Assembly (NCBI GenBank): GCA_964492555.1
Contig: CAZBKQ010000002.1
Coordinates: 62,001-126,000 of the forward strand
Origin: GCA-2709075 sp964492555
Lineage (GTDB): Bacteria > Pseudomonadota > Alphaproteobacteria > MPNO01 > UBA2964
Direction: 5' to 3'
Length of the DNA: 64,000 nt
The notes beneath the pieces were generated by a model, which saw nothing but the letters and a program-made list of their open reading frames with translations, did no database searches and was not told the DNA's origin. The translations under genes were made by a program, and so were the position numbers. Positions 32,526 to 42,345 of the stretch are shown here, piece by piece. Each line of letters starts with the position of its first letter. Within the stretch, counting starts at the first letter, position 1.

Positions 32526-32984
32526 CTAACGCCTGAGCGTCACCGTTATATTATTCGTCTCTTCTGTCAGCACGAATTTCGCTTCGGCAAAATCCGGTGC
32601 GCTGAAAAACCCCATGGCGTCGTTGCTGAAGCCGTAATCCTCCAGCGGGATGCCCAGAAATCCCTGATCGAATTCACCATTGCCGTTGGCATCATGGAAA
32701 ATGGCAACCGCGAAAGTGCCGGGCGTAAGCCCGTCTATCCTGATCCGGGTTACGGGCGCCGTCGCCGGCACCTTTCCCTTGCGCAACCTGCCCTGGCGCT
32801 TCGGAAACGTCTCCGCTCGGTCATAAAGCGCATATTCGATCGTGCCCTCCGGCTCCTTGACCTCGACAACGTCGATCACCAGAGAAATTCGCCCGTCCGC
32901 GGAAAACGCGGGCGGGCAGAAACTCCCCATCATACCGATGACGGTAAACAGCCAAAAAAGCGACGCGGGAAAAAAATCCCTCAC
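32526..32984 (-). CDS. Secreted DUF2141 protein
   Basis: The 152-aa product has an N-terminal signal peptide (residues 1-29, ending PAFSADG). The mature DUF2141 domain contains the hallmark FHDANGNGEFDQGFLGIPLEDYGFSND (residues 91-117), with an EF-hand-like DANGNG. It is presumably periplasmic or extracellular, with function unknown. It lies between the class II aldolase and dienelactone hydrolase genes. Confidence 0.85.
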   Translation of the reverse strand: MRDFFPASLFWLFTVIGMMGSFCPPAFSADGRISLVIDVVEVKEPEGTIEYALYDRAETFPKRQGRLRKGKVPATAPVTRIRIDGLTPGTFAVAIFHDANGNGEFDQGFLGIPLEDYGFSNDAMGFFSAPDFAEAKFVLTEETNNITVTLRR

Positions 32985-33006
32985 AGGACCGTAGCAATCC
33001 GCGTCC

Positions 33007-33705
33007 TTAGAGGACTTCCTTCAGAAAGGCTTCCGTCTTGGCCCAGGAATCCGCGGTCGCTTCGGGCCGATGACGTTCCGGCGCCAGGAAGTTCTGGAAC
33101 GCATGGCCCGCGCCGTCATAACGGTGGAATTCGTACTTGATGCCCAGCCGGTCGAGTTCGACGCCGATCTTGTCGACATCCTCCGGCGACGGATTGCCGT
33201 CATCATTGCCGAAGAAGCCTTTGACCTCGGCCTTCATATCCTTCAAACGGTCAAATGGCGTCGGTGCGTCTTCTTCGCCCCAAGGCTTGAACATATTGCC
33301 GGAATAGTAGGGCACACAGGCCTTGAATTGCGGATGGGTGCTGGCGCCAAGAAACGCCATGCGGCCGCCCATGCAATGTCCGGTAATGCCGAGCCGGTTC
33401 ATATCGACCTTGCCGGTGCCTTCCATCCAGTCAAGCGTCGCGCTGATATCCTTGATGATCTCCGGATCGACCGGGAACGGATTTTTTTCGGGCGGTTCTT
33501 CCACCGGCGGCCAGTGATAGACATCGGGCGCAGCGGCGGCAAAACCGGCGGCGGCAAGATCATCCAGCACCTTGATCGTGAAATCGTCGAAACCACCGCG
33601 ATGGAACATCACGACGACACCGGGATGCGGGCCGTCTCCCGAGGGCGCCGCATGGGCGATCTTCATGGGTACGCCGTCTACCTGAACTTCTGAAAATTTC
33701 GCCAT
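33007..33705 (-). CDS. Dienelactone hydrolase family protein
   Basis: The 232-aa product is an alpha/beta hydrolase of the DLH family. The nucleophile is Cys111 in GHCMGG, as in true dienelactone hydrolases, with an acidic residue in FFGNDDGNPSP and His in GAGHAFQNF near the end. Family members open dienelactones in the chlorocatechol pathway, but many have other esterase substrates. It is first in the run toward zapE and divergent from yciB across 139 bases. Confidence 0.88.
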   Translation of the reverse strand: MAKFSEVQVDGVPMKIAHAAPSGDGPHPGVVVMFHRGGFDDFTIKVLDDLAAAGFAAAAPDVYHWPPVEEPPEKNPFPVDPEIIKDISATLDWMEGTGKVDMNRLGITGHCMGGRMAFLGASTHPQFKACVPYYSGNMFKPWGEEDAPTPFDRLKDMKAEVKGFFGNDDGNPSPEDVDKIGVELDRLGIKYEFHRYDGAGHAFQNFLAPERHRPEATADSWAKTEAFLKEVL

Positions 33706-33844
33706 TCTGGGAGCTCCTTACATAAATCAAGCGATTAACTGACGGGCGAAAGACTATTAGGACGCCCCTTTATGGTCAACGCGCCGCAGTTTCACTAAAT
33801 TAGCTTTTCACCCATGTAGTATTTCCGGAAAGAACCACAAGAAT

Positions 33845-34431
33845 ATGGCCGAACCCCAAAAACAACCCACCTGGCTAAAACCCCTGATAGATTTCGGTCC
33901 TCTGGTCGTATTTTTCGCGGCCTATTACCTGAAAGACCTGTTTTTTGCCACCGCCGCGATTATGGCGGCGACGGCGATTGTCATCGTCTTGTCTTTGACA
34001 GTAACCCGGAAAGTACCGGCGATGCCGTTGGTCACGGCTGTCGCGGTCGGGGTTTTCGGCGGACTGACCCTGATCTTGCAGGACGAAACCTTTATCAAGA
34101 TGAAGCCCACTATTGTTGAGGTCATTATCGCGGCGATCCTGTTCGGTGGCCTGTTTTTCAACAAGCTGTTCCTGAAATCCCTGATGGGGAGCGCCCTGCC
34201 CATGGAAGATGAAGGCTGGCGCAAGCTTACCTCCCGCTTTGCCTGGTTTTCCCTGGGACTCGCCGTCCTTAACGAAGCCATTTGGCGAACCCAGACGACC
34301 GAGCTTTGGGTGAATTTCAAAGTCTGGGGCCTGATGATTCTGAGTTTCATATTCATCCTGTCCCAGATGCCGATGATGCAGCGCCACGCTATTGCGGAAG
34401 CAGAGGACGAAAAGAAAGACGACAACGCCTC

Positions 34432-34435
<4 letters not shown>
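33845..34435 (+). CDS. yciB: Inner-membrane protein YciB (septation protein A)
   Basis: The 196-aa product has five to six membrane helices. It opens with LIDFGPLVVFFAAYYL and contains DEGWRKLTSRFAWFSLGLAVLNEAIWR, the signature block of YciB/IspZ proteins involved in envelope and division functions. The stop overlaps the leuC ATG as ATGA, so it is coupled with the leucine genes. Confidence 0.92.
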
Positions 34436-35841
<1,406 letters not shown>

Positions 35842-35842
35842 T

Positions 35843-36448
35843 ATGGAACCATTCATACGTCTTGCCGCCACCGCCGCGCCCTTGAAACGGGACAACATAG
35901 ATACGGACCAGATCTTGCCCGCCCGGTTTCTCATGATGCCCCGCGATGAGCGTTACCGCACCTACGTATTTCGCGACCTGCGGCAAAACGCGGACGGCTC
36001 GGAAATCCCGGATTTCGTTTTGAACCAAAAACCGTTTCGCGATGCGCGGATCATTGTAGCGGGACATAATTTCGGCTGCGGGTCCTCCCGCGAGGGGGCG
36101 GTATTTACCCTTGTCGATGCCGGATTTCGCTGCGTCATCGCGCCAGGTTTCGGCGATATTTTTTATAACAACGCCTTTAATAACGGCTTGTTGCCGGTGA
36201 TATTGCCCGGCGAAACGATAGAAATTCTCCAGGAACTTCTGGAGCACACGCCGATGCCGGAAATCACGGTCGATCTCGAAGAGCAATTGGTGACCGGCCC
36301 GGAGAAATTCACGGCGCGGTTCGAAATTGACCCGCACCGGCGGGAGAAATTGCTGAAGGGACTCGACCCTGTCGCCTATACGATGCAGTTCGAAGCCGCG
36401 ATCAATGAATTCGAGAATACGTATGGCGCAAGTTACCCGTGGGGATGA
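35843..36448 (+). CDS. leuD: 3-isopropylmalate dehydratase small subunit
   Basis: The 201-aa product has the swivel domain with NIDTDQILPARFL, the GHNFGCGSSREGAVF loop and FGDIFYNNAFNNGLLP, as in all LeuD proteins. It starts one base after the leuC stop. With LeuC it forms the isopropylmalate isomerase in the cytosol. Confidence 0.95.
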   Translation: MEPFIRLAATAAPLKRDNIDTDQILPARFLMMPRDERYRTYVFRDLRQNADGSEIPDFVLNQKPFRDARIIVAGHNFGCGSSREGAVFTLVDAGFRCVIAPGFGDIFYNNAFNNGLLPVILPGETIEILQELLEHTPMPEITVDLEEQLVTGPEKFTARFEIDPHRREKLLKGLDPVAYTMQFEAAINEFENTYGASYPWG

Positions 36449-36452
36449 ATAA

Positions 36453-36680
36453 ATGAGCAGGAAGACCACAATTCTTGTCATAACACTTTTTGCGCTTCTG
36501 GCACTCGCTGCGGCGGGGGCAATCATTGTCTGGATGCGGATCGGCGACGTGGCGATTTCCATGCACGGATTTCTGGCCCTCGGGCTGGGGGTTTTGCTGA
36601 CTTTCGGGCTGGGTGCCGGGCTGATGTTTCTGGTCTTTTACAGCAACCGCCACGGATATGACGACGCGACGGATAAGTAG
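36453..36680 (+). CDS. Small two-helix membrane protein
   Basis: The 75-aa product has two hydrophobic helices (about residues 7-28 and 40-64) and a short polar tail ending in YDDATDK. It begins four bases after the leuD stop and so belongs to that operon. I recognise no family, though small proteins of this kind often follow leuD in alphaproteobacteria. Confidence 0.65.
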   Translation: MSRKTTILVITLFALLALAAAGAIIVWMRIGDVAISMHGFLALGLGVLLTFGLGAGLMFLVFYSNRHGYDDATDK

Positions 36681-36710
36681 GATGGCGAGCGCCCGGACGA
36701 CTGAGAGCGC

Positions 36711-37229
36711 TCAGACCAGACCCTTGCGGCGCTCTCCGTCGGGAGGCAGATAACCTTTCTTCCGCCGCCGGCGGTCGGGACCGAAATATTTCGGCGCCGC
36801 TACAAAGGAAGTTTCGTCCTCCACCAGAAAAGCGATTTTTTCTGCAAGCGCCGACACGGAGACTGGCTTGAGCAGCAAGACATTCACCCCTGCATCGCGT
36901 GACTGCGTGACCTCTTTCTGATCAACCCGGCCGGCGGCCATGATGATGGGAATGAATCGGATGCGGTCATCGGATTGCCGGATATTCCGGGCCAGAGTCA
37001 ACCCATCCATCGGCCGCATATGCCAGTCAGCCAGAACCAGATCGGGCGTCGCGGCGCTCAAAATTTCGAGCGCTTCATTTCCCGATTTGGCGAGTCTGAC
37101 GGTTTCGACACCGAGACCATTCAGCATTGTGCCGAAAATCCGGCGCATGCGCGCATTATCCTCCGCGACAAGGACGTCGAGTTCCGAGAAATCGTACCGC
37201 GCACCAGCGATTAAAGAATGCTGATTCAT
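36711..37229 (-). CDS. Single-domain response regulator with GPDRR tail
   Basis: The 172-aa product has a receiver domain with the acidic pair in VAEDN (about residue 20-24), phosphoacceptor Asp in LADWHM (near 69) and Lys in LLLKPVS. The usual Thr/Ser is Ala (IIMAAG). The C-terminal FGPDRRRRKKGYLPPDGERRKG tail (positions about 150-170) occurs in many alphaproteobacterial regulators of this type. No kinase is adjacent. An inverted repeat GGCGCTT/AAGCGCC lies just upstream of its ATG. Confidence 0.87.
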   Translation of the reverse strand: MNQHSLIAGARYDFSELDVLVAEDNARMRRIFGTMLNGLGVETVRLAKSGNEALEILSAATPDLVLADWHMRPMDGLTLARNIRQSDDRIRFIPIIMAAGRVDQKEVTQSRDAGVNVLLLKPVSVSALAEKIAFLVEDETSFVAAPKYFGPDRRRRKKGYLPPDGERRKGLV

Positions 37230-37341
37230 GAATGGGCGCTTTTTGGCAAAAGGAAGCGCCTATAATCTGGATAATAAGGGTAAATAAAGGATGAAGGGGC
37301 CTTTGACCCGCGGGCGTGACACGAATTATGCGAAGGGCGAA

Positions 37342-37596
37342 TTACGGACGTTTCAGCCTTACCCCCTGCCCACCCGACCGGGATTCGAAGAGAAAACACA
37401 CACCCGCTTGTTCCAGCGTGGTCTGTAGCCGAACCACAATCGCATTTTTCGGTGGCCGGGTTTCGTTTTCATAACGGTTAATCGTTGAAAGCCCGACGCC
37501 GGAAACCTCGGCAAGATAGGGTTGAGTCCATTTCAACAACCCTCGCGCCGCCCGGCATTGATCGGGGGTCATTGAACGGGATTCAGTATTTGCCAT
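37342..37596 (-). CDS. XRE-family helix-turn-helix regulator
   Basis: The 84-aa product has an HTH of Cro/CI type (TPDQCRAARGLLKWTQPYLAEVSGVGLSTINRYE, about residues 9-42; wording abbreviated to show the region). It ends in an ALEQAGV-like FLFESRSGG-GVRL module common to short alphaproteobacterial regulators. The ATG at 37596 has GGAGG nine bases upstream. It is divergent from the catabolic island starting at 37.7 kb and could regulate it. Confidence 0.82.
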   Translation of the reverse strand: MANTESRSMTPDQCRAARGLLKWTQPYLAEVSGVGLSTINRYENETRPPKNAIVVRLQTTLEQAGVCFLFESRSGGQGVRLKRP

Positions 37597-37680
37597 GCGC
37601 GGCGCCTCCTTCGCGGGCAAGCGACAATTTTTGAAAAACGAAGCCTCACGATCCAATCACTTTCCCGTGCGCGCATGTGC

Positions 37681-37708
37681 TTGACAGGGAAAAGCCGGTC
37701 GATAGGCT
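37681..37708 (+). promoter_or_regulatory. Candidate promoter of the dihydroxyphthalate-decarboxylase-like gene
   Basis: TTGACA (37681-37686) is followed after 16 bp by TAGGCT (37703-37708). The spacing is good and the -35 perfect, but the -10 is weak. A GGAGGGG SD lies at about 37721-37727. Confidence 0.5.
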
Positions 37709-37732
37709 CGGCGCCACACAGGAGGGGCAGAA

Positions 37733-38722
37733 ATGAAGAAGTTACCGATCACCTTTGCTTGCGGTCCATACGACCGTATGGAAGCGCTCAATCTCGGGCT
37801 GATCCAGCCGGAAGGAATCGATCTCCGCTATATCGCGATCCAGTCGCCTCCGGAGATTTTCGCGCGTATGCAGAAAACACGGTCCTTCGACATCGCGGAA
37901 ATGTCGATGGCGCATTACATGATCATGCGCGCCCGGGGAGAATTTCCTTATGTAGCCATCCCCGTTTTCCCCTCCCGCGTGTTTCGGCACGGCTTTATTT
38001 TTATCAACAGGAATTCCGGGATCGAAAAACCGTCCGACCTTTCCGGCAAACGCATCGGAGTTCAGGAATACCGCCAGACCGCGGGGGTCTGGGTGCGCGG
38101 CATCCTGCAACACGAATACGATGTCGATCTCGACAGCGTTCAATGGGTTGAAGGCGGGGTGAATACGCCGCGCCCGGAAGACGAAGACATGGATTTGCGT
38201 CCTTTGGGCGGGATGGAGATAGAAATTATCCCCGGCGATGAATGTCTGAGCGACCAACTGGAAGCCGGAAAAATAGACGCCTATTTCGGCGCTCGGCGGC
38301 CAGAATCGTTTGACAAGGGCGAGAATGTCGTCCGGCTGTTCCCGGAATACCGGGCCGAGGAGAAATCCTATTACCAGCGCACCGGTTTCCATCCGATCAT
38401 GCACACCATTGTCATGCGCGAGGAGCTTCACGAAGAACATCCCTGGGTCGCGGAAGCGATGTTCAAGGCCTGTCAGGCCTCAAAAAATTGGGCGTTGGAC
38501 GCGATGAAGTTTTCCGGCGCGCAAAAACTCATGCTGCCCTGGCTGCATGAGGAAATCGCTGAGATGCACGCGCTGATGGGTGACGACCCCTGGCCCTATG
38601 GCGTTGACGCAAATCGCAAGATGCTGGAGGCCTTCGCGGGCTATCTGGCGGAACAGCATTTCCTCGAAAACGCCCCCGACGTGGATGCGCTTTTCACCCC
38701 CATCATCGCCTGGACCGAGTAG
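37733..38722 (+). CDS. 4,5-dihydroxyphthalate decarboxylase-like / substrate-binding-fold protein
   Basis: The 329-aa product has no signal peptide and shows the periplasmic-binding-protein II fold used by 4,5-dihydroxyphthalate decarboxylase (Pht5). It starts ITFACGPYDRMEALNLGLIQPEGIDL and has the family segments FDIAEMSMAHY, GVQEYRQTAGVWVRGIL and HTIVMREE. The lack of a signal peptide argues for a cytosolic enzyme rather than an ABC binding protein. It is followed by an amidohydrolase and a Rieske dioxygenase, so an aromatic-acid role fits. Confidence 0.8.
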   Translation: MKKLPITFACGPYDRMEALNLGLIQPEGIDLRYIAIQSPPEIFARMQKTRSFDIAEMSMAHYMIMRARGEFPYVAIPVFPSRVFRHGFIFINRNSGIEKPSDLSGKRIGVQEYRQTAGVWVRGILQHEYDVDLDSVQWVEGGVNTPRPEDEDMDLRPLGGMEIEIIPGDECLSDQLEAGKIDAYFGARRPESFDKGENVVRLFPEYRAEEKSYYQRTGFHPIMHTIVMREELHEEHPWVAEAMFKACQASKNWALDAMKFSGAQKLMLPWLHEEIAEMHALMGDDPWPYGVDANRKMLEAFAGYLAEQHFLENAPDVDALFTPIIAWTE

Positions 38723-38762
38723 CACTATATCGGCAGTCGAGGGCCGATCGCGGGAGAACATA

Positions 38763-39536
38763 ATGATCGTCGATTTTCAGCATCACTACACCCCGCGCGA
38801 GCTCTTCAAGGCCGATCCGGATGCGGGAAACAAGACNNNNNNNNNNNNNNNNNNNNNNNNNNNNNNNNNNNNNNNNNNNNNNNNNNNNNNNNNNNNNNNN
38901 NNNNNNNNNNNNNNNNNNNNNNNNNNNNNNNNNNNNGTGGTTATTACTTCCGAGTTCGGCACAACGCTCGACGACCCGGCGCTGGATCCATTCTGGGAAG
39001 CGGCGCAGGCACTTGGCATGTATGTATTCGTTCATCCCGCCCTGAAGCTGGATTACGGACAACAATATGACGCGTTCGACCTGGCGCGTTCGGTCGGTCG
39101 GGAATTCTCGCTGGTCCAGGCGACGATCCGCCTGATCAATGGCGGAGTCCTGGACCGGTTTCCCGAACTTGTCGTCCAATTCGCCCATCTCTCGGGCGGT
39201 ATCGCTTCGGTACTGGGCCGCATCCGTTCCTATCAGGACAAGGGATTCTGGGGCACCGCCGATAATGAACGCCACGGCTCCCTGCTGGAGCATGATTTCG
39301 ATTATTACCTGCGCAAAAGGCTTGTATTCGACACGGCGGGTTTCTGCGGCGACGTGCGATCGGTTGAGACCACGCTGGTGGAACTGCCGGCGGAAAGAAT
39401 TGTCTTCGCCTCCGATTATCCTCAGGAAATCCGCGCGCGCGACGCGGTAAAGGACTTTGTCGACGGGATTCGCGGGCTGGGCGCGGCGGGTGAGACAATT
39501 CTGGACAATACAGGGCTGTTGATCCCCGGAAAGTAA
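38763..39536 (+). CDS. Amidohydrolase-2 (ACMSD-like) family protein, broken by a scaffold gap
   Basis: The first 25 residues (MIVDFQHHYTPRELF, with the HxH-type metal start) are followed by 100 Ns at 38837-38936. The remainder has FVHPAL, VQFAHLSGG and FASDYP near the end, which supply His and Asp metal ligands of the amidohydrolase-2 family. Family proteins are about 300-340 aa. The visible part is about 225, so the gap probably hides more than 100 bases. Members decarboxylate or hydrolyse aromatic-derived acids. The gene starts 40 bases after the upstream stop. Confidence 0.82.
   Translation: MIVDFQHHYTPRELFKADPDAGNKXXXXXXXXXXXXXXXXXXXXXXXXXXXXXXXXXXVVITSEFGTTLDDPALDPFWEAAQALGMYVFVHPALKLDYGQQYDAFDLARSVGREFSLVQATIRLINGGVLDRFPELVVQFAHLSGGIASVLGRIRSYQDKGFWGTADNERHGSLLEHDFDYYLRKRLVFDTAGFCGDVRSVETTLVELPAERIVFASDYPQEIRARDAVKDFVDGIRGLGAAGETILDNTGLLIPGK
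38837..38936. other. 100-N scaffold gap inside the amidohydrolase gene
   Basis: Unlike the gap at 4.2 kb, the flanks here are not duplicated. The gene on both sides is the same family, so sequence is truly missing and the stated length of 100 is a placeholder. Confidence 0.85.
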
Positions 39537-39603
39537 TGCGGCGTGCGGTCGCATACGCCTTTGCGTAAAATCGCCTTATCATCGCAGATATGGAGTGAAA
39601 ACC

Positions 39604-40860
39604 ATGTGCGCCATGACAACCGAAGACCTTAAACAACGCGTGGGCTGGCCCGGACAGGGTGTCCACCAGGTTCCCTATCGCGTCTATACCGACCCCGAAA
39701 TCTACGTCGAAGAGCAGCAGCGTATCTTCCGCGGCGCGGTGTGGAATTTCATCGGCATGGAATCGGAAGTACCGGAGACCGGCGATTTTGTAACGCGCTA
39801 TGCCGGGGATACGCCGGTCGTCATGGTCCGGGACGAAGAGGGCGCAATCAATGTGCTGGTCAATCAATGCTGCCATCGCGGCAATCTGGTCTGCACCAAA
39901 TCCAAGGGCAATGAAGATCACCTGACCTGCGTCTATCACAACTGGATTTACGACCTGAAGGGCAATCTGACATCGGTGGCGTTCCGCCGGGGAATCAACG
40001 GGCGCGGCGGGATGCCGGAAGATTTTTCGATGGAAGGGCGCGGCATGCCGCGCCTGCGGGTCGACAACTATAACGGGCTGGTCTTCGCGAGTTTCAGCGA
40101 CGCGGTGCCCGCGCTCTTGGATTATCTGGGTGCGGAGATGCGCGCCAACCTGGACCGGGTTGCCGGACGCAAGATGAAGCTGATCGGCATGCATCACCAA
40201 TACATGCCGAATAACTGGAAGCTCTACATGGAGAACGTGCGCGATTCCTATCACGCGAGTCTGTTGCACATGTTCCAGGCCGCCTTCGGGATCAACCGGC
40301 TTACCATGGATGGCGGTATCAAGCTGTCCGGCGATGGCTGGCACCATATCAGCTATTCGATGGAGGAAACCGATAGCGGGGCCGACGATGCCTATAAGGG
40401 CAAAAACCTGCACGCCATGGATCACGGCTTCGAAATGGCCGACCCGAAACTGGTCGAGAAATGGCGCGAATTCGATTGCGGCACCACATTGGCGATCCAG
40501 TCGATCTATCCCAACTTTGTCTGCCAGCAGATATACAATTCTCTCGCGTTGCGCCTGTGCGTTCCCAAGGGCCCTGAACATTGCGAGCTGGTCTGGTGGG
40601 TGTTGGGAACCGAGGAAGACACCGACGAACAGCACGATATCCGCGTGACGCAAAGCAACATGATCGGCCCGGCCGGGTTGATTTCCATGGAGGACGGGGT
40701 CGTTGGCGGCTGGGTCCAGCGGGCGACGATACGCGACGGCGACAGCCTGACGATGCTTGAAATGGGCGGGCGCGACGTGGAACCAAGCGAGAATTCGCGC
40801 GCGACTGAAGTTTCGATCCGCGGATTCTGGAACGGCTGGCGTTCCCTGATGGAAATTTAA
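39604..40860 (+). CDS. Aromatic ring-hydroxylating dioxygenase, alpha subunit (Rieske)
   Basis: The 418-aa product has a Rieske centre with Cys89-x-His91 and Cys109-x2-His112. The catalytic domain carries the mononuclear iron site in the VRDSYHASLLHMF segment (two His, four residues apart) plus a later Asp. It inserts O2 into an aromatic ring, fed by an electron-transfer chain whose reductase is not in this window. The ATG at 39604 follows GGAG with 8-base spacing; a GTG three codons earlier is an alternative. The beta subunit follows. Confidence 0.92.
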   Translation: MCAMTTEDLKQRVGWPGQGVHQVPYRVYTDPEIYVEEQQRIFRGAVWNFIGMESEVPETGDFVTRYAGDTPVVMVRDEEGAINVLVNQCCHRGNLVCTKSKGNEDHLTCVYHNWIYDLKGNLTSVAFRRGINGRGGMPEDFSMEGRGMPRLRVDNYNGLVFASFSDAVPALLDYLGAEMRANLDRVAGRKMKLIGMHHQYMPNNWKLYMENVRDSYHASLLHMFQAAFGINRLTMDGGIKLSGDGWHHISYSMEETDSGADDAYKGKNLHAMDHGFEMADPKLVEKWREFDCGTTLAIQSIYPNFVCQQIYNSLALRLCVPKGPEHCELVWWVLGTEEDTDEQHDIRVTQSNMIGPAGLISMEDGVVGGWVQRATIRDGDSLTMLEMGGRDVEPSENSRATEVSIRGFWNGWRSLMEI

Positions 40861-40878
40861 CGAAGGAAGAGCCAAGCA

Positions 40879-41352
40879 ATGACGCCGGAAGAAGCGGAAC
40901 GGCAAATCCGCAACCTGATATACGATTACGCCCACTGCATCGATGACGACCGGCTTGAGGAATGGCCGGATTTCTTCACGGAAAAATGCTTCTATCAGGT
41001 GATTTCACGGGTCGATCATGACGCGGGATTACCGGCGGGCATCATCACCTGCACCAGCCGCGGCATGCTGGTCGACCGGATCGTCAGCCTGCGCAACGCC
41101 AATATCTATGAACCGCATGTCTATCGCCACCTGATCAGCGCGGTAAGGGTACGCGGTGAGGAGAACGGCGCCTGGAAGGCGCAGACGGGTTATGGCGTCA
41201 TCCGGACAATGGAAGAAGGCGATATTTCGGTCTTCAATACCGGAAAATATGTCGATGAAATCGTCTTTGAAGAGGGCGGACCCAAAATAAAGAGCCGCAT
41301 CTGCGTGTTCGATTCCCGCCGGGTCGATACGCTGCTGGTAATCCCGATATAA
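40879..41352 (+). CDS. Aromatic ring-hydroxylating dioxygenase, beta subunit
   Basis: The 157-aa product has the SnoaL/NTF2-like fold of beta subunits: IRNLIYDYAHCIDDDRLEEWPDFFTEKCFYQV at the start, DRIVSLRNANIYEPHVYRHL in the middle. It completes the alpha3beta3 oxygenase and lies 18 bases after the alpha gene. An intrinsic terminator follows. Confidence 0.9.
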   Translation: MTPEEAERQIRNLIYDYAHCIDDDRLEEWPDFFTEKCFYQVISRVDHDAGLPAGIITCTSRGMLVDRIVSLRNANIYEPHVYRHLISAVRVRGEENGAWKAQTGYGVIRTMEEGDISVFNTGKYVDEIVFEEGGPKIKSRICVFDSRRVDTLLVIPI

Positions 41353-41378
41353 AAAGGGCGGCCCGAAGACCGCCCTTT
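41353..41378 (+). terminator. Bidirectional intrinsic terminator
   Basis: AAAGGGCGG (41353-41361) pairs with CCGCCCTTT (41370-41378) around an 8-base loop. It lies in the 48 bases between two convergent operons and can serve both. Confidence 0.8.
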
Positions 41379-41400
41379 CCGTTTCCCGAAATGGCGGGGA

Positions 41401-42315
41401 CTATTTGCGCCGTGCCGCCTTCTTGGCGGCTTTTTTCGCGCTTTTCTTCGCGGATTTTTTGGTTGCGCCGCCTTTACCTTCGCCGGCCCCGATATAGGGC
41501 GAGAAGACCGGCTTATAGGCCTTTTCGTCGATAAACTGGCGGATACCTTCCTGATAGGAATCATGACCACGCGCCGCATCGCGCATTTTGATCTCAGCCT
41601 GCTTGGCCGCGAGGTAATCCGCCGCCGCATCCCAATGCATATTCTGGGTAGCGCGGATGGCGTGTTTGGTGCCGCGCAACACGTTCTGGTTCTTCTGCAG
41701 CAATTCCTTGGCGAGTTTAAGCGTTTCGCGCTTCAGGTTTTTCTTCGGCACCGACATCGTCACCAGACGCATCTTTTCCGCTTCCTTGCCGGTGAAGGTC
41801 CGGCCCGAACAGGCGTAATACATCGCATCGCGCGGGCTGACCGTATCCGACATCATCTTGGAAACCATGCCGCCCGGCAGGATCCCCCAATTGACTTCCG
41901 ACAGGCTGAAGATCGCGTCATCGGCGGCAACGGCAAAGTCGGAACAAATGCAGTGGGTGAAAGCACCCCCAACGCAATAGCCGTTGATCATCGCGATGGT
42001 CGGCTTGTTGTACATCCAAAGCACGTCGCTGCGCCAACGGCTGTTGGCGCCGGCTTCGGCCTTGGCTGCCGTGTTACCGTCGGTCTCACGGAAATATTCC
42101 TTTAGGTCCTGGCCCGCGCTATAGGCCGTTCCGGCACCGGTCAGAATAACCAGCTTGGTATCCGGATCGATTTCCAGCGCCTTCATGATTTCCATCATTT
42201 CGCGATGGAATGTCGGGCTCATCGCGTTGCGTTTTTCGGGACGGTTGAATGTCACCCAAGTGATCCCGTCCTTCTGTTGATCGACTTTTACGCAGGTGTA
42301 TTTCTTGGTCAGCAT
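41401..42315 (-). CDS. Hydroxycinnamoyl-CoA hydratase-lyase-like crotonase with lysine-rich tail
   Basis: The 304-aa product is a crotonase closely resembling hydroxycinnamoyl-CoA hydratase-lyase. It has FNRPEKRNAMSPT, the oxyanion loop SAGQDLKEYFRE (Tyr kept, Met to Gln), GYCVGGAFTH and SEVNWGILPGG with the catalytic Glu and Trp. HCHL turns feruloyl- or coumaroyl-CoA into an aromatic aldehyde and acetyl-CoA. The C-terminal ~20 residues are a Lys/Ala repeat (KKSAKKSAKKAAKKAARRK), unusual for the family. It is last in a five-gene operon with a CoA ligase. Confidence 0.82.
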   Translation of the reverse strand: MLTKKYTCVKVDQQKDGITWVTFNRPEKRNAMSPTFHREMMEIMKALEIDPDTKLVILTGAGTAYSAGQDLKEYFRETDGNTAAKAEAGANSRWRSDVLWMYNKPTIAMINGYCVGGAFTHCICSDFAVAADDAIFSLSEVNWGILPGGMVSKMMSDTVSPRDAMYYACSGRTFTGKEAEKMRLVTMSVPKKNLKRETLKLAKELLQKNQNVLRGTKHAIRATQNMHWDAAADYLAAKQAEIKMRDAARGHDSYQEGIRQFIDEKAYKPVFSPYIGAGEGKGGATKKSAKKSAKKAAKKAARRK

Positions 42316-42345
42316 TAATTCCTCCCTTGCTGAATTGGTTGCGGC

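Noticed and set aside
39136..40935. 599-codon open frame on the minus strand opposite the Rieske dioxygenase
   Set aside because: The plus-strand gene has perfect Rieske and iron-site motifs. The antisense frame runs into several genes and has no family features.
41353..41378. CRISPR-like or REP-like repeat
   Set aside because: It is a single hairpin with T runs on both strands between convergent operons, which is a terminator.
41400..41465. Low-complexity DNA repeat at the 3' end of the crotonase gene
   Set aside because: The codons vary while the protein keeps a Lys/Ala pattern, so selection on protein is more likely than a DNA repeat. I keep the tail itself as a finding.
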